Of a stretch of DNA of 64,000 nt, positions 1-9,423 are shown in pieces (the first letter of the stretch is position 1; every line of letters begins with the position of its first letter). The DNA comes from Hyphomicrobium sp. (GTDB lineage Bacteria > Pseudomonadota > Alphaproteobacteria > Rhizobiales > Hyphomicrobiaceae). The translations under genes and the position numbers were made by a program. The stretch spans positions 498,501 through 562,500 of the forward strand of contig JAEUME010000002.1 in NCBI GenBank assembly GCA_016793445.1, written 5' to 3'. The notes below the pieces were generated by a model that searched no databases, was not told the DNA's origin, and saw only the letters and a list, made by a program, of their open reading frames with translations.

Positions 1-680
1 TCCAGATCCTCGCCCGTAGCGCCGGCCACGTCCGCCGCGAGCGCACCAAAGAGCTTTCCGTCCGATGCGAACTCGCGCGGTTTCTTGAAGAGCTGGCCGG
101 CAAGCAGCCGCGCGGTTTTGCCTGGCAGGCCCGAACCCTTCGACAGGCCGGTCTTGATCTTGTTGCCGAAGGCGCGCTCAAGGGCGATGACGGCCAGTTC
201 AGCGCGCAGGTCGTTATGCGAAAGCACGCGGCTCGTCGGCAAACGGAAGTGCCGTTGCAACACGAGCGCGGCAAGGCCGTCGGCACGATCGAGTGCCTTG
301 GCGATCGCTGCGCTCTCGCCGCTGATCCCAAGTGCGAGGGCGACCAGCGGCCCGTTACGGACCTCAAGCCATGTCGCATCGCCGACCCGATCCGAGCCCA
401 CGCTCGCTTGCGCCATGCGAAGACCAGCAGGGGTAATCGCGAGACGTCCCTTGGTCTCCGACAACAGATTCTGGGCAGTGTGTTGGCCGATGGCGAGTTC
501 CGCCATGCGCCGGAAGGCCGTGCCAGGCACCTTGGGCGCGACCAGCGCCGACAAATCCTTCTGCAGTTGCGCACGCGTCGCCCCGCCCGTCGCCACTCTG
601 AGCAGAACGAGATCTGCAATGGCAAGGCGCGGGCCTTCGCGTGTTGCCCCGCGCACGGATTTGCTATGAGCGACCGCCAT
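1..680 (-). CDS. Hypothetical protein, 3' end outside the window
   Basis: This minus-strand gene starts at the ATG at 680 and stays open for 226 codons to the left edge, so its C-terminus is not visible. I do not recognise the family. The first part (about residues 20-85) alternates short helices with a basic turn and ends in a segment reading TKGRLAITPAGLRMA, which looks like the wing of a winged-helix DNA-binding fold. The rest is rich in Leu, Ala and Arg, with no signal peptide or membrane segment. The opposite strand carries two long frames that are shadows. A regulator or DNA-binding protein is a guess from the fold-like pattern only. Confidence 0.6.
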   Translation of the reverse strand, partial: MAVAHSKSVRGATREGPRLAIADLVLLRVATGGATRAQLQKDLSALVAPKVPGTAFRRMAELAIGQHTAQNLLSETKGRLAITPAGLRMAQASVGSDRVGDATWLEVRNGPLVALALGISGESAAIAKALDRADGLAALVLQRHFRLPTSRVLSHNDLRAELAVIALERAFGNKIKTGLSKGSGLPGKTARLLAGQLFKKPREFASDGKLFGALAADVAGATGEDL

Positions 681-1016
681 AACCGCACCTCGCGAAATTG
701 CGAATCATAACCCGCGGGCAGTCTGTGGGATCACCGCCGCGCTTCCAAGCGGTTGCCCGTACTTGGCCGTGGAAGAGAATTTGCGCGTGCTTGAGCGTCA
801 AGTCTGGCTTTCGCCGTCTCTTGGCCAAAATAGCGACACCATTTTATGGCGCTTATTCAGACGCTTGAACGGGCTTCGTGGAGGGGAGCGACGGGACGCG
901 GGATCTGGTTCAGGCGGGCACATTCGAGGGATTCGCACACACGATGAGCGCGGCAGTGAGCGCAAACGTTTCCGGACCACTGGGCCGACGACGCGAAGCG
1001 CACACGTTTGTTAGCG

Positions 1017-1031
1017 TTAACGTGCGGTTAA
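1017..1031. promoter_or_regulatory. CtrA-type binding site, TTAA-N7-TTAA
   Basis: The sequence reads TTAA CGTGCGG TTAA, an exact match to the full CtrA consensus used by alphaproteobacterial cell-cycle regulators. It lies 56 bases before the start of the CAP-domain lipoprotein gene, inside a 406-base gene-free stretch (681-1086). No other perfect copy was noticed by eye. The match is seen; CtrA binding is inferred. Confidence 0.6.
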
Positions 1032-1086
1032 GGGATTTGCGTCAATGATCGCTCGTTCCGCACATTGTGTGCCGGGAGTAGCAGTA

Positions 1087-1743
1087 ATGTATCGCGTCGC
1101 ACTCTGCGCCGGGCTGAGCGCCGTACTGGCGGCTTGCAGTCTAGGCTCATCCTCCATTTCATCCGGTTTTGCCGAGAGTACGCCGCCCGCGGCGACGGCT
1201 TCTGTGAGCAAACCGCACAGCGCGGCGCTGGGCGGCGAGCCCGGTGCGGCGCGCAATATCCAGCTTGCCAAGCTCGACGACAAGGCGCCTCCGGGCACCT
1301 ACGAGCGCGCCGAGCCCGGAATTCTGTCTGACCGGGACTATTCTCACACCCGTCTCAGTTCCGAGATGGCGCGCGACGTCATCAATGCGTACCGCAAGGA
1401 ACATGGCCTAAAGCCGTTGAAGCTCAATGCCGAGCTGACGGAAGCGGCCAAGAACCACTCGCGGGATCTCGCCAAATGGGACCGCATTTCGCACTATGGC
1501 TCCGATGGCTCAAATCCGTGGGATCGCGTCAAGCGGACGGGCTACAAGGCACGCCTTGCCGCCGAGAACGTCGGGACCGGGCAGATCGACTTCAATGAGG
1601 TGATGAAGGGCTGGAAGGAAAGCCCGGGTCACAACAAGAATCTGCTGTTGCCCGACGCCGAGCAGATGGGCATTGCGCTCGTCCAGGACCCCAAGACCGA
1701 ATTCAAGTCGTTCTGGACGCTCGTTCTGGGCTCCTCGATGTAA
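1087..1743 (+). CDS. CAP/SCP-domain (PF00188) lipoprotein
   Basis: The 218-residue product begins with a short signal ending in the lipobox LAAC (Cys17), so it should be lipid-anchored in the envelope. Residues about 100-215 form a CAP (cysteine-rich secretory/PR-1) domain: NAYRKEHGLKPLKLN, a central H-Y-G segment and W-x-x-S-P-G-H-N-K-N, typical of bacterial CAP proteins. An in-frame ATG exists at 1045, but the start at 1087 is preferred because GGGAG precedes it and the signal peptide begins there. Bacterial CAP proteins have no agreed activity; envelope or cell-wall roles are proposed. A perfect CtrA box upstream suggests cell-cycle control. Confidence 0.85.
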   Translation: MYRVALCAGLSAVLAACSLGSSSISSGFAESTPPAATASVSKPHSAALGGEPGAARNIQLAKLDDKAPPGTYERAEPGILSDRDYSHTRLSSEMARDVINAYRKEHGLKPLKLNAELTEAAKNHSRDLAKWDRISHYGSDGSNPWDRVKRTGYKARLAAENVGTGQIDFNEVMKGWKESPGHNKNLLLPDAEQMGIALVQDPKTEFKSFWTLVLGSSM

Positions 1744-1872
1744 CCTGCAAGACCGCTCTTATGCGCGCCAGCCCTGCCGATAGGCAGCGCAAAGCGGCCT
1801 CCTGCGAGCGTTCGCCAATCTTAACCTGAGCGCGCCGGCGGAGACTGGCAAAAAGCGGACAAAGCGGTCCGG

Positions 1873-3699
1873 TCAGGACGCGTCAGCGGAAGGCGGCGCC
1901 GCGGCGGCGCGAGGACGGCGGAACAGCCGGGTCAGCCAGACCAGCACGATAAGCGACAGGAACCCCAGCAGACCAACGCCTGCTGGATGCTTGTACCACA
2001 GCAGAATGGGATCGACTTTACCTTCTCCTGCGAGCTTGACGTCGTGGGCAAAGACGCGCGGCGAGAAGGCCGCCGTGGTCTCCAGCATCATGCTCACGGC
2101 CTCCGTTTGGTTTTTACTGGAAATGATGGCGTCGCGCACGCGCTCACGGGCAAGCACCTGCATCTTGCTCGGGCTCACGGCAACTGCCCGCAGGACGCGC
2201 TCGCGCGGCTCCGGTTCCAGCCCGGTCAGATAGCTTGCAAGTGTCGTCAGCTCGCTGCTCGACAGGTTGCGTGCCAGCATGTTGAGATCATTGTCAGGCA
2301 AAGAGAACAGCGTGTCGCGCGCGTTGGACGGCATCTGCGCGACGCGAATGATTGCGGTGCGGTCCTGCAGACCCAGTACCCGCGTGAGCGCCTGGCGGGA
2401 AAACTCCTGAGGCTTTGCGCGTTTGTGAATGTCGTAGGCGACGACCGAGCCAAGCTTGTCGCCTGCGACGGCTGTCCAGCCGAGCGCCTGATCGATCGAG
2501 CGCGTTTCGCGTGCGATCTGAACCGCCTCGAGGGGCATGACATGCACGGCTTCGTTGAGCGTGCCGTTGTCGAGTCGGGCTCTGACGCTGGCCTCGCCTT
2601 CTTCCGTAACGATCAGTCCAACGACTTCGTCAAGGCGCGCCATGGCGCCCGGCGCAACCCCGTCGAGAAAGCCGCGGAACGCGCCATCGCTCTCGGCAAG
2701 CCGCAGCACGACGGCATGGGCGCGCTTGAACTCTTTCCAGATTTCCACAATGCGGCTCGCTGAGGCGGCCGCTATGTCCTGCACATGGGCGTTGATCTGC
2801 TCGGCGATACTGGAGGCTACCTCTTCCTGCACCTTCTGCTTGGTCGCCGGCGACTTCATCTCCGCAGCGATGATCGGCAGAACGCCGTTGCGGAAATCCC
2901 AGATATCCTTGGCGATCAAGACGAGGCCAATTCCCCCTGCGGCCACCGAAACGAGGCGCGAGAGCACGCTGCCCACGATGCGTTGCCCGACGCGTGTAGC
3001 CAGATTGGCAAGTTGTTTACGCACGATCAGGATCGTCACCCCAGCGATGCCCTCGCCAGATTGCTTGAGGACGGCGCCCGCAGTGGCCTCGCCTGCTCCA
3101 CTGGCCGGGTCAACCGAGATGTCCCTGCCCGCACCGCTTGCCACGGCACTTGCCACGGCGGTGCCGTAGCGCGGGCCGATGAAGGCCTTGAGGCAGGACA
3201 GTACGGATCCGGACGCGTCACTCGCCGCGCCTTCCATGAACTTGCCGACTTCCTTGGAAACGTCCTGGGCGAGCGTTTCGAGAACGCCCTTCACGGCCTC
3301 GGAGCGGTAAACACGTTCGGCGACCGAGGTGGCGAGCTTTTGGGCGGTTTCGGTATTGGCCAATGAGGACAAAAGCTCCGACCAGCTGGTCTCGGCCTTG
3401 ATCTCTTCGACGGCGATATCGACGCGCTTGTCGATCACCTCGTCGACGGCGTTTCGGCGCCAGGCCTCAGCCACCAGGGCATTGTAATCGAGCTTGCCGA
3501 TTCCGGCCTTGAGCGCATCGGCGGAAATTGTGGTCAGCGCCGCTCCCAGCCCGCTTTCGTCGCGAGCGGCGCATTCCTCGTAGGTGGCCCGCGTTAGTTC
3601 TGCCCCAGCCCGGGTGGACAGCGGCGCCGCCAGCAGTGCAAGCACGCAGAATGCGGATATGGAGCTGCGGAGGGCCTGGTTGCGCAATCTTTGCCTCAA
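1873..3699 (-). CDS. Large exported, membrane-anchored protein of unknown function
   Basis: A 608-residue protein with an N-terminal signal sequence (residues about 10-31, ending TRAGA) and one C-terminal transmembrane helix (about 575-597, GVGLLGFLSLIVLVWL) followed by an Arg/Pro/Ala-rich tail. A second hydrophobic stretch occurs near residues 245-265. Between them the chain is mostly charged helix, rich in Ala, Glu, Val and Arg. Topology would place the bulk in the periplasm with a short cytoplasmic tail. I recognise no catalytic motif and no named family. It converges on the CAP lipoprotein gene. The long plus-strand frames here are shadows. Confidence 0.75.
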   Translation of the reverse strand: MRQRLRNQALRSSISAFCVLALLAAPLSTRAGAELTRATYEECAARDESGLGAALTTISADALKAGIGKLDYNALVAEAWRRNAVDEVIDKRVDIAVEEIKAETSWSELLSSLANTETAQKLATSVAERVYRSEAVKGVLETLAQDVSKEVGKFMEGAASDASGSVLSCLKAFIGPRYGTAVASAVASGAGRDISVDPASGAGEATAGAVLKQSGEGIAGVTILIVRKQLANLATRVGQRIVGSVLSRLVSVAAGGIGLVLIAKDIWDFRNGVLPIIAAEMKSPATKQKVQEEVASSIAEQINAHVQDIAAASASRIVEIWKEFKRAHAVVLRLAESDGAFRGFLDGVAPGAMARLDEVVGLIVTEEGEASVRARLDNGTLNEAVHVMPLEAVQIARETRSIDQALGWTAVAGDKLGSVVAYDIHKRAKPQEFSRQALTRVLGLQDRTAIIRVAQMPSNARDTLFSLPDNDLNMLARNLSSSELTTLASYLTGLEPEPRERVLRAVAVSPSKMQVLARERVRDAIISSKNQTEAVSMMLETTAAFSPRVFAHDVKLAGEGKVDPILLWYKHPAGVGLLGFLSLIVLVWLTRLFRRPRAAAAPPSADAS

Positions 3700-4235
3700 T
3701 CTGGGCCTCAGGCCCGCTCGGCCTTCGACACGGCAGAAAGCCTCTCACGGAATATAGCTAGCAATTATGGTGCGCGCACCCGTCCCACCCATTTGCCCGC
3801 TTAAGAACACTTTTGCGGCTACAAGGGGCAAGCCTGCGTGGCTCGGCCCACAGATCGAACGCAACAGATCGAACGTAAGCACTTAGAGAAGCGTTCAATG
3901 TTGGTATGCAAAGCTCCGGCGGCGCATGGGCCGAAAGTTGAGGATGCAACGACTTTGTGACGCAGTGCAGCATTTATAACTAGCTGATTTCCCATGGCTT
4001 GCGCTAAAATGGTGCAGTGCCATATTGCGGTACCGTTTACCTTATCTCGCAGATTCAAAACGAAAACGGGTGGCTTTATCAGATGCTTCGGCCTACAAAT
4101 GAAAGGTTAGTCTCAAGCAGAGGGGACCGCTTACTTACATCGGCCGTGTGGCAGCGCGACAAAGTTGCGTTGGCATTGTTTTGTGGCCCAGCCTATGTAG
4201 GTTCGCGTGATGTAAGAGCGAGTGCAACATAAGAT
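3700..4235. other. Gene-free stretch of 536 bases
   Basis: It separates the divergent genes at 3699 and 4236, so it must hold both promoters. It is less G+C-rich than its surroundings. The short frames in it have no ribosome-binding sites or recognisable products. I saw no tRNA, clear hairpin terminator or riboswitch. Confidence 0.5.
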
Positions 4236-5135
4236 ATGAACAAAAATCAGAAATTTCAGGCTCCTCGCGGCAGCGTTGTGATTCCCGGCGGTCCTACGGG
4301 CGTGTTGCTGATCCACTCTTTGGGGGGCTCCCCGCTTGAGCTCAAGTTCGTAGCGCATGCGCTTTCGCGGCAGGGTTACACGGTCTACTGTCCGGTTATT
4401 CCCGGCTTAACGTTCGGCACGGACGTGTCAGGCATGTCGACATGGCGCGATTGGTACGAAGCCGTCGAGCATGCCTTTGAAGAACTCAAGAAGCACTGCG
4501 ACCACATCATCGTGGGTGGTGCGTCCGCTGGCGCCACTCTCAGCCTTCGGCTGGCTGCGCTGCGCCCCTCGGAGGTCGCCGCGACCCTGCTTTACGCGCC
4601 GACGCTCGCCGTTAACGGTTGGGCCATTCCGCGTGCGCTGAAGCTGTTCCATCTGATCAGCGACAAGTGGACCGCGCGGCTCTTCTCGTTCCGCACGCCG
4701 GCGCCGTTCGGCATCAAAGATGAGCGCGTGCGCAACTTTGCCCTGGAGTCCATGAAGGGCGAAGGCGCGATGCCGGCTGACATTACCATGCGTGATGGCG
4801 GCACGGTTTACGAGTTCTTCCGGCTCGTGCGTAATGTGCGCCCGCTCCTGGGCCGCATTACCCAGCACACGCTGATCTTCCATCCCCGTTTGGACGATCA
4901 GAGCGACATCAAAAACACCATGACGCTTCAGCGCAAGTTGGCCGGTATGGTTGAGGTCTGCGTGTTGGATGACAGCTACCACCTCGTGACGCTGGATCGT
5001 CAGCGCAACTATGTGGCGGAACGCTCTATCGAATTCGCGGAGCGCGTCATCGCCCAGGTTACCGCGCGCAAGGCCGTCGCCAAGGAGCAGCACACGGACG
5101 CCGCCAAGACCAGCACGGGCGGTGCGGCGGACTAA
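4236..5135 (+). CDS. Alpha/beta hydrolase, carboxylesterase/lipase-like
   Basis: A 299-residue cytoplasmic serine hydrolase. The oxyanion-hole segment is LIHSLGG (about residue 25), the nucleophile elbow is GGASAG with Ser97, the acid is probably Asp in RLDDQSD (about 226), and the catalytic His lies in DDSYHLV (about 251). The segment PLELKFVAHALSRQGYTVYC resembles monoacylglycerol lipase and Est30-type carboxylesterases. The C-terminus is a Lys/Ala/Thr-rich tail. The substrate is not predictable. It stands alone between intergenic gaps. The minus-strand frame beneath it is a shadow. Confidence 0.85.
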   Translation: MNKNQKFQAPRGSVVIPGGPTGVLLIHSLGGSPLELKFVAHALSRQGYTVYCPVIPGLTFGTDVSGMSTWRDWYEAVEHAFEELKKHCDHIIVGGASAGATLSLRLAALRPSEVAATLLYAPTLAVNGWAIPRALKLFHLISDKWTARLFSFRTPAPFGIKDERVRNFALESMKGEGAMPADITMRDGGTVYEFFRLVRNVRPLLGRITQHTLIFHPRLDDQSDIKNTMTLQRKLAGMVEVCVLDDSYHLVTLDRQRNYVAERSIEFAERVIAQVTARKAVAKEQHTDAAKTSTGGAAD

Positions 5136-5253
5136 GATGGCAGTAAAGCGCGCCTAACCCGAACGTCTTCGTGCCCTACGAAGTGCGTCGCTGCGCCCTA
5201 CGGGCAAGCGAGCCCTAACATCACGCCAGCCTCCAGGATCGCGGCGCGGGGCT

Positions 5254-5967
5254 TTATTTTTCGGCCCAGGGCAACTGCTCCTGACGATCGGCAGGAGCGG
5301 TAGCTTTTGCAGAAGCCTTAGCGGATGGCTTGTCGGTGGTCTTGGCCGGCGTCTTGGGTGCAGCCTTGGCAGAAGCGGCTGCTGGGGTAACGCTGGCGCC
5401 GTCTGCCGGAACCTTGGCGGACTGTTGAGCAGCGGCTTTCGCAGCTGCAGGCGTCTTCGTCGCGGTTTTGGGCGGAACGGTAATCGCGGCGTTTTGTGCG
5501 CAAGGAGGCAGATCGTCGGGCGCTCGTTTCCAGGTCAGGGTGCGACCCATCATCTTCATGACCAGATAGCCAGTCACCTTCAGCGTATCCATATCTGCCA
5601 GCGCGATCGACACGCTGTAGGATTTGCCCTCCTTGGGGTCATAGATCCAGCCGCTGTCCCATTCACCCCCCTCCATCGGGGCGAGGCCTCCGATCACCTG
5701 GAGGCCGCAAATCGGCCGGGTGCGCTGGCTCTCGTTTGGATTATGACGGTCCCTGAGGGGTTTACCGTCCGGATAGAGGGGCTCCTTGAGCCAGTAGATG
5801 TGACCGCACAGTTTGTCGCCGCAGACGGTAAGTCTAACCGCGCCCTTACCGCTATCATCATACCAGATCCCGGCCTCGCGCGGATCGGCAGCGGCGGAAC
5901 CGGCAGAAATCGCCATCATTACGGCGGCAAGACATGCGAAATGAAGTTTCGAAGTCCGGTCGGTCAT
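5254..5967 (-). CDS. Secreted DUF2147 protein
   Basis: A signal peptide ends at GSAAA near residue 29 and is followed by a DUF2147 domain (PF09917), with GIWYDDSGKGAVRL, DKLCGHIYWL and the YSVSIAL / LKVTGYLVMKMMGRTLTW strands. After about residue 150 comes a low-complexity tail of Ala, Lys, Pro and Thr, probably a linker or wall-contacting tail. The start at 5967 is preferred over the upstream in-frame ATG at 6021 because the signal peptide begins there and GGGAT precedes it. DUF2147 proteins are periplasmic; their role is unknown. Confidence 0.85.
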   Translation of the reverse strand: MTDRTSKLHFACLAAVMMAISAGSAAADPREAGIWYDDSGKGAVRLTVCGDKLCGHIYWLKEPLYPDGKPLRDRHNPNESQRTRPICGLQVIGGLAPMEGGEWDSGWIYDPKEGKSYSVSIALADMDTLKVTGYLVMKMMGRTLTWKRAPDDLPPCAQNAAITVPPKTATKTPAAAKAAAQQSAKVPADGASVTPAAASAKAAPKTPAKTTDKPSAKASAKATAPADRQEQLPWAEK

Positions 5968-6328
5968 GATCGCAAATCCCATTTTGACCAAGTCAAGAAC
6001 CCGCACGCGGCGAATTAGCATTCAGGGCTCTAGGCTCTGAACAAGGCGAAACATAGGTAATATATGACTGAGAGGCGACTATCTGGCCGGCCTATGCGTC
6101 GATCCGCCTGAATACTATATCAGCACGAGAAGATAGAAGCTTCGCCAGCACGCGCTGGTTGGCGACGTTGCGGGCTCCCGGATTTGGCGCTTTTGCGCTA
6201 ATTGTAGCCAACATTGACTGTCAGAGAATGCCCAGTTGCTGATCCAGAGGTATGTTAAACTAAAACAACCTCTAAAGACGCTCGAACAGTGAAACCACAA
6301 TAGCGTATTACAAGGTGCGGCAGGTCCG
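5968..6328. other. Gene-free stretch between divergent genes
   Basis: About 360 bases between the DUF2147 gene and the ABC exporter operon. It must contain both promoters. Part of it (6060-6300) is A+T-richer. I could not settle on a convincing -35/-10 pair and saw no small gene. Confidence 0.45.
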
Positions 6329-7459
6329 ATGATCCTCACGCTTGCATTCAGAAACCTTTTTCATGACCGTATCCGGCTGGCCGTCACTCTGATCGGCATT
6401 CTTTTTTCGATCGTGCTCGTGGCCGTCCAACTCGGTCTGTATCTTGGTTCCAGCCGCATGATCACGGCCAACATCGATCACGCCAACGCTGATCTGTGGG
6501 TCACCGCTTATGGCGCCAAAAGCTTTGAAGATGGCGGGTTACTGCTGACCGATCGCGAGCGTCATCAAGCGCTGGCAACGCCGGGCATCAAATCGGTCGT
6601 TCCCATTCTCGTGTCCTTTGCGGAATGGAGAAAGCCCGAAGGCGGGTCGACCCGTGTCGTCGTCATCGGGTCGGACTTCGACGACAACGGACTTGTGCCT
6701 TGGTCGTTGAGTGAGGGCACGCTGGAGGATATCCAGGCTCCCGACGCTATCGCCGTCGACAAAAGCTATCTCAACGAACTCGGCATCTCGGGCATCGGCG
6801 ACACTGCACAGGCTGCTGCGGGTCGCGTCAAGGTGCGCGCCCTGACAGAAGGCGTGCGCTCGTTTACGCAATCTCCGTACGTCTACACAACGTTGAACCG
6901 TGCACGTCAGTTGTTTGGCGCGGATGCCGACCGCACGACGTTCTTCCTGGTGAAGCTTGCACCCGGGGCTGACGCCGCGCAGGTGAAGGCAGATCTTTCA
7001 AGCCGGCTTGAAACGGCTGAGGTGCTGTCGACGGAAGAGTTCCGCGATCGCAGCCTCAAGCAGTGGTTGTTCCGCACCGGGGCTGGCATCGCTCTTATCG
7101 GCGGCGCACTGCTCGGCAGTCTCGTTGGCACGGTCATCGTCGCTCAGACGCTTTACTCGTCGACGAAAGACCACATTCACGAATTCGCGACTTTGCGCGC
7201 GCTGGGCTCTTCGGCGGGTTATATTCATAAGGTTATTCTTGCTCAGGCAGGCTTGAGCGCCGTGATCGGCTACTTGCTGGGCATGAGCATCGCGCTCGTC
7301 ATTCTTTATTTGAGTAAGGGATCGGCGCTGCCGCTGGTTATGACGCCGGGTTTGGCCTTTTGGCTGTTTGCGCTGACGGTTGCCATGTGTGCTATTTCAG
7401 CTCTCTCGGCGATCATGAAAGTAACCAAAATTGATCCCGCGACGGTGTTCAGCAGATGA
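6329..7459 (+). CDS. ABC exporter permease, DevC/FtsX type
   Basis: A 376-residue inner-membrane permease of the MacB/FtsX superfamily, closest in layout to DevC of cyanobacterial DevBCA exporters. There is one N-terminal helix (about residues 17-40), a large periplasmic domain (about 45-245) and three C-terminal helices (about 250-275, 300-330 and 343-365). It overlaps the ATPase gene by four bases (ATGA), so the two are translationally coupled. With the ATPase and the adaptor downstream it should form a tripartite envelope exporter; substrate unknown (glycolipids in the cyanobacterial case). Confidence 0.88.
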   Translation: MILTLAFRNLFHDRIRLAVTLIGILFSIVLVAVQLGLYLGSSRMITANIDHANADLWVTAYGAKSFEDGGLLLTDRERHQALATPGIKSVVPILVSFAEWRKPEGGSTRVVVIGSDFDDNGLVPWSLSEGTLEDIQAPDAIAVDKSYLNELGISGIGDTAQAAAGRVKVRALTEGVRSFTQSPYVYTTLNRARQLFGADADRTTFFLVKLAPGADAAQVKADLSSRLETAEVLSTEEFRDRSLKQWLFRTGAGIALIGGALLGSLVGTVIVAQTLYSSTKDHIHEFATLRALGSSAGYIHKVILAQAGLSAVIGYLLGMSIALVILYLSKGSALPLVMTPGLAFWLFALTVAMCAISALSAIMKVTKIDPATVFSR

Positions 7460-8208
7460 CAACAACTCCAGTTCTCGTAGCCGAAAATGTGGTCAAGGAG
7501 CTGGGCTCGGGCGCCGGCCTCGTGATCGCGTTGAAAGGCGTCAGTCTCGAACTGGTGCCGGGTGAATTGACGCTTCTCATGGGGCCCTCCGGCTCGGGCA
7601 AGACGACCCTGCTGTCGATCCTGGGCTGCATCATGGCGCCCACGTCCGGCACCTTGACGATTGCCGGACAGCAGATCGCCGGTCTTGGTCCCGAGGAGCT
7701 CGCCAAAATCAGGCGCGACCACATCGGCTTCATCTTTCAGTCATACAATCTTTTCCCCACGCTCAATGCGATCGAGAATGTGCGCATCGCACTCGACGTC
7801 AGGGGGATCACGGGCTTTGCCGCGACGAGCCGTGCCGAGGAGGTTCTTCGCGATGTTGGGTTGGGACACCGCCTGACGAATTATCCCGGCAACCTGTCGG
7901 GTGGTGAGCAGCAGCGTGTCGCGGTTGCGCGCGCTATCGCAAGCTCACCCGACATTGTGCTGGCGGACGAACCCACCGCCGCACTCGATAGCGAAAACGG
8001 TCATGCCGTCATGGCGCTGCTTTCGCGTATTGCCAAGGAACAGCAACGTAGTGTTCTTGCCGTGACCCACGATCCGCGCACGCTGGGCTATGCCGACCGT
8101 GTCGTGAGGATCGAGGACGGCAAGATTGTCGGCGAGGAGCGCCGGCCCGAAGGCCTCAACGCTCCGGAAATCACCGATCTTACGAAGAGGCGTAAAATCC
8201 ATGCATAA
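7456..8208 (+). CDS. ABC exporter ATPase, DevA/LolD type
   Basis: A 250-residue nucleotide-binding subunit. Walker A is GPSGSGKTT (about residue 40), the Q-loop is [12 protein letters not shown], the signature is [14 protein letters not shown], Walker B is [12 protein letters not shown] and the H-loop is VTHDPR. It starts inside the permease gene (ATGA) and its last eight bases overlap the start of the adaptor gene. It powers the DevC-like permease encoded just upstream. Confidence 0.93.
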   Translation: MTTTPVLVAENVVKELGSGAGLVIALKGVSLELVPGELTLLMGPSGSGKTTLLSILGCIMAPTSGTLTIAGQQIAGLGPEELAKIRRDHIGFIFQSYNLFPTLNAIENVRIALDVRGITGFAATSRAEEVLRDVGLGHRLTNYPGNLSGGEQQRVAVARAIASSPDIVLADEPTAALDSENGHAVMALLSRIAKEQQRSVLAVTHDPRTLGYADRVVRIEDGKIVGEERRPEGLNAPEITDLTKRRKIHA

Positions 8209-9310
8209 AGTTGATCCGGCGATCACCACGATAGCTCTGGCCGGTCTGATCGCAATTGCGGCAGGTGTCGGCGCCGGCTCTTGGAGCACACAGACGGCCG
8301 AACAATCGCTCATTGTCACGTCCGCCCATGCGCAAGTCACCTCGACAGGGCATCAGTGGGCGGCTTCGGCCACGGGGCGCGTTGAGCCCAAATTCGGTGA
8401 AGTCCGCGTGGCAAGCCAGGTGCCTGGTAAGATCGTCGAAGTTCTGGCCGATACCAACGACAAGGTCGAAGCTGGCGATCTGCTCGTGCGGCTTGATGAT
8501 GCCGAAATTTACGCCAAGCTCGCCGCGGCAGCCGCTGAAGTCGGCGTGCGCATGCGCGAGCGCGAGGAGGAGCCGGCAACAGGCCTCGCGGAGGAACGGC
8601 AGAAAGCCACCGATGCGATCGCCGATGCCGAGCGTAAGGTTTTTGCGGCCCGCGAGGCGTTCGATGCAGCGCTGCGCGCCCGCAAGACAGCTGGCAGCGA
8701 TGACAAGGACGCAGCAGCCAAGGTCGAGGAAGGCCGCAAGGCTGTCGAGGATGCAAAGACCGCGTTGACGGATGCCCGCGCCAAGCTGGTCGAGGTTGAC
8801 GCAAAGCCTGACATGCCGCTCGAGACGAGGTTGGAATCCTCCATCGCATTGGCGCGTTCGGACTTGTCTAGTGCCGAGATCGCCCTGGAACGCACGCGCG
8901 TTCGTGCACCCTCGAGTGGTACGGTTCTCAACATGCTGGCCAAGCCCGGCGAGACAGCCGTTCCCTCGCCCGATAGCGCACTCGTCGTTTTCGGCGATTT
9001 GAGTTCGCTGCGCCTGCGCGCTGAAGTCGAAGAGCGCGATGCCGCCAAGGTGCGCGTCGGTCAGAAAGTCGTCGTGAAGGCCGATGCCTTCCCCGACCGC
9101 GAGTTCACCGGAACGGTGACGTCGATCTCGCAGTCGCTGGGTGCTCCGCGGATCGCCACGCGCGGGCCGCGCCGTCCCAACGATGTCGAAGTCGTCGAGG
9201 TGATGGTTGATCTTGACGGTCATCCCCCGCTGTTCACCGGCATGCGCGTTGATGCCTTCTTCAAGCTCGATTCATCGGCTGACGCTTCGGCAGCGTCGAA
9301 GACGAACTGA
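8201..9310 (+). CDS. Periplasmic adaptor (HlyD/DevB type) of the ABC exporter
   Basis: A 369-residue membrane-fusion protein. The N-terminal helix (residues about 6-26) anchors it. The lipoyl half-motifs lie at about 50-95 (GRVEPKFGEVRVASQVPGKI) and about 230-260 (ERTRVRAPSSGTVLNM), with a coiled-coil hairpin between them (about 98-225, rich in Glu, Ala and Lys). Beta-barrel and membrane-proximal domains follow. The true start is the ATG at 8201, inside the 3' end of the ATPase gene; an upstream in-frame ATG lies entirely within that gene. A TolC-like channel must be encoded elsewhere. Confidence 0.9.
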   Translation: MHKVDPAITTIALAGLIAIAAGVGAGSWSTQTAEQSLIVTSAHAQVTSTGHQWAASATGRVEPKFGEVRVASQVPGKIVEVLADTNDKVEAGDLLVRLDDAEIYAKLAAAAAEVGVRMREREEEPATGLAEERQKATDAIADAERKVFAAREAFDAALRARKTAGSDDKDAAAKVEEGRKAVEDAKTALTDARAKLVEVDAKPDMPLETRLESSIALARSDLSSAEIALERTRVRAPSSGTVLNMLAKPGETAVPSPDSALVVFGDLSSLRLRAEVEERDAAKVRVGQKVVVKADAFPDREFTGTVTSISQSLGAPRIATRGPRRPNDVEVVEVMVDLDGHPPLFTGMRVDAFFKLDSSADASAASKTN

Positions 9311-9355
9311 GACAGCGGGATCAAGCTCCGCGCGGTTTCGCCGAAAGCTGATAAT

Positions 9356-9389
9356 AAACAGGGCGCCGGAGTGAACCGGCGCCCTGTTT
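9356..9389. terminator. Bidirectional rho-independent terminator
   Basis: A perfect 14-base stem, AAACAGGGCGCCGG with its complement, encloses the six-base loop AGTGAA. The stem has an A-run on its left and a T-run on its right, so it can end transcription from both converging genes: the adaptor on the plus strand and the DUF533 gene on the minus strand. Confidence 0.85.
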
Positions 9390-9423
9390 CGTTCATGCCT
9401 GCAAAGGATTGATCTTGACGTCG

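Noticed and set aside
8180..9223. 347-codon minus-strand frame opposite the ABC adaptor
   Set aside because: Shadow of a gene with clear adaptor motifs and operon overlap.
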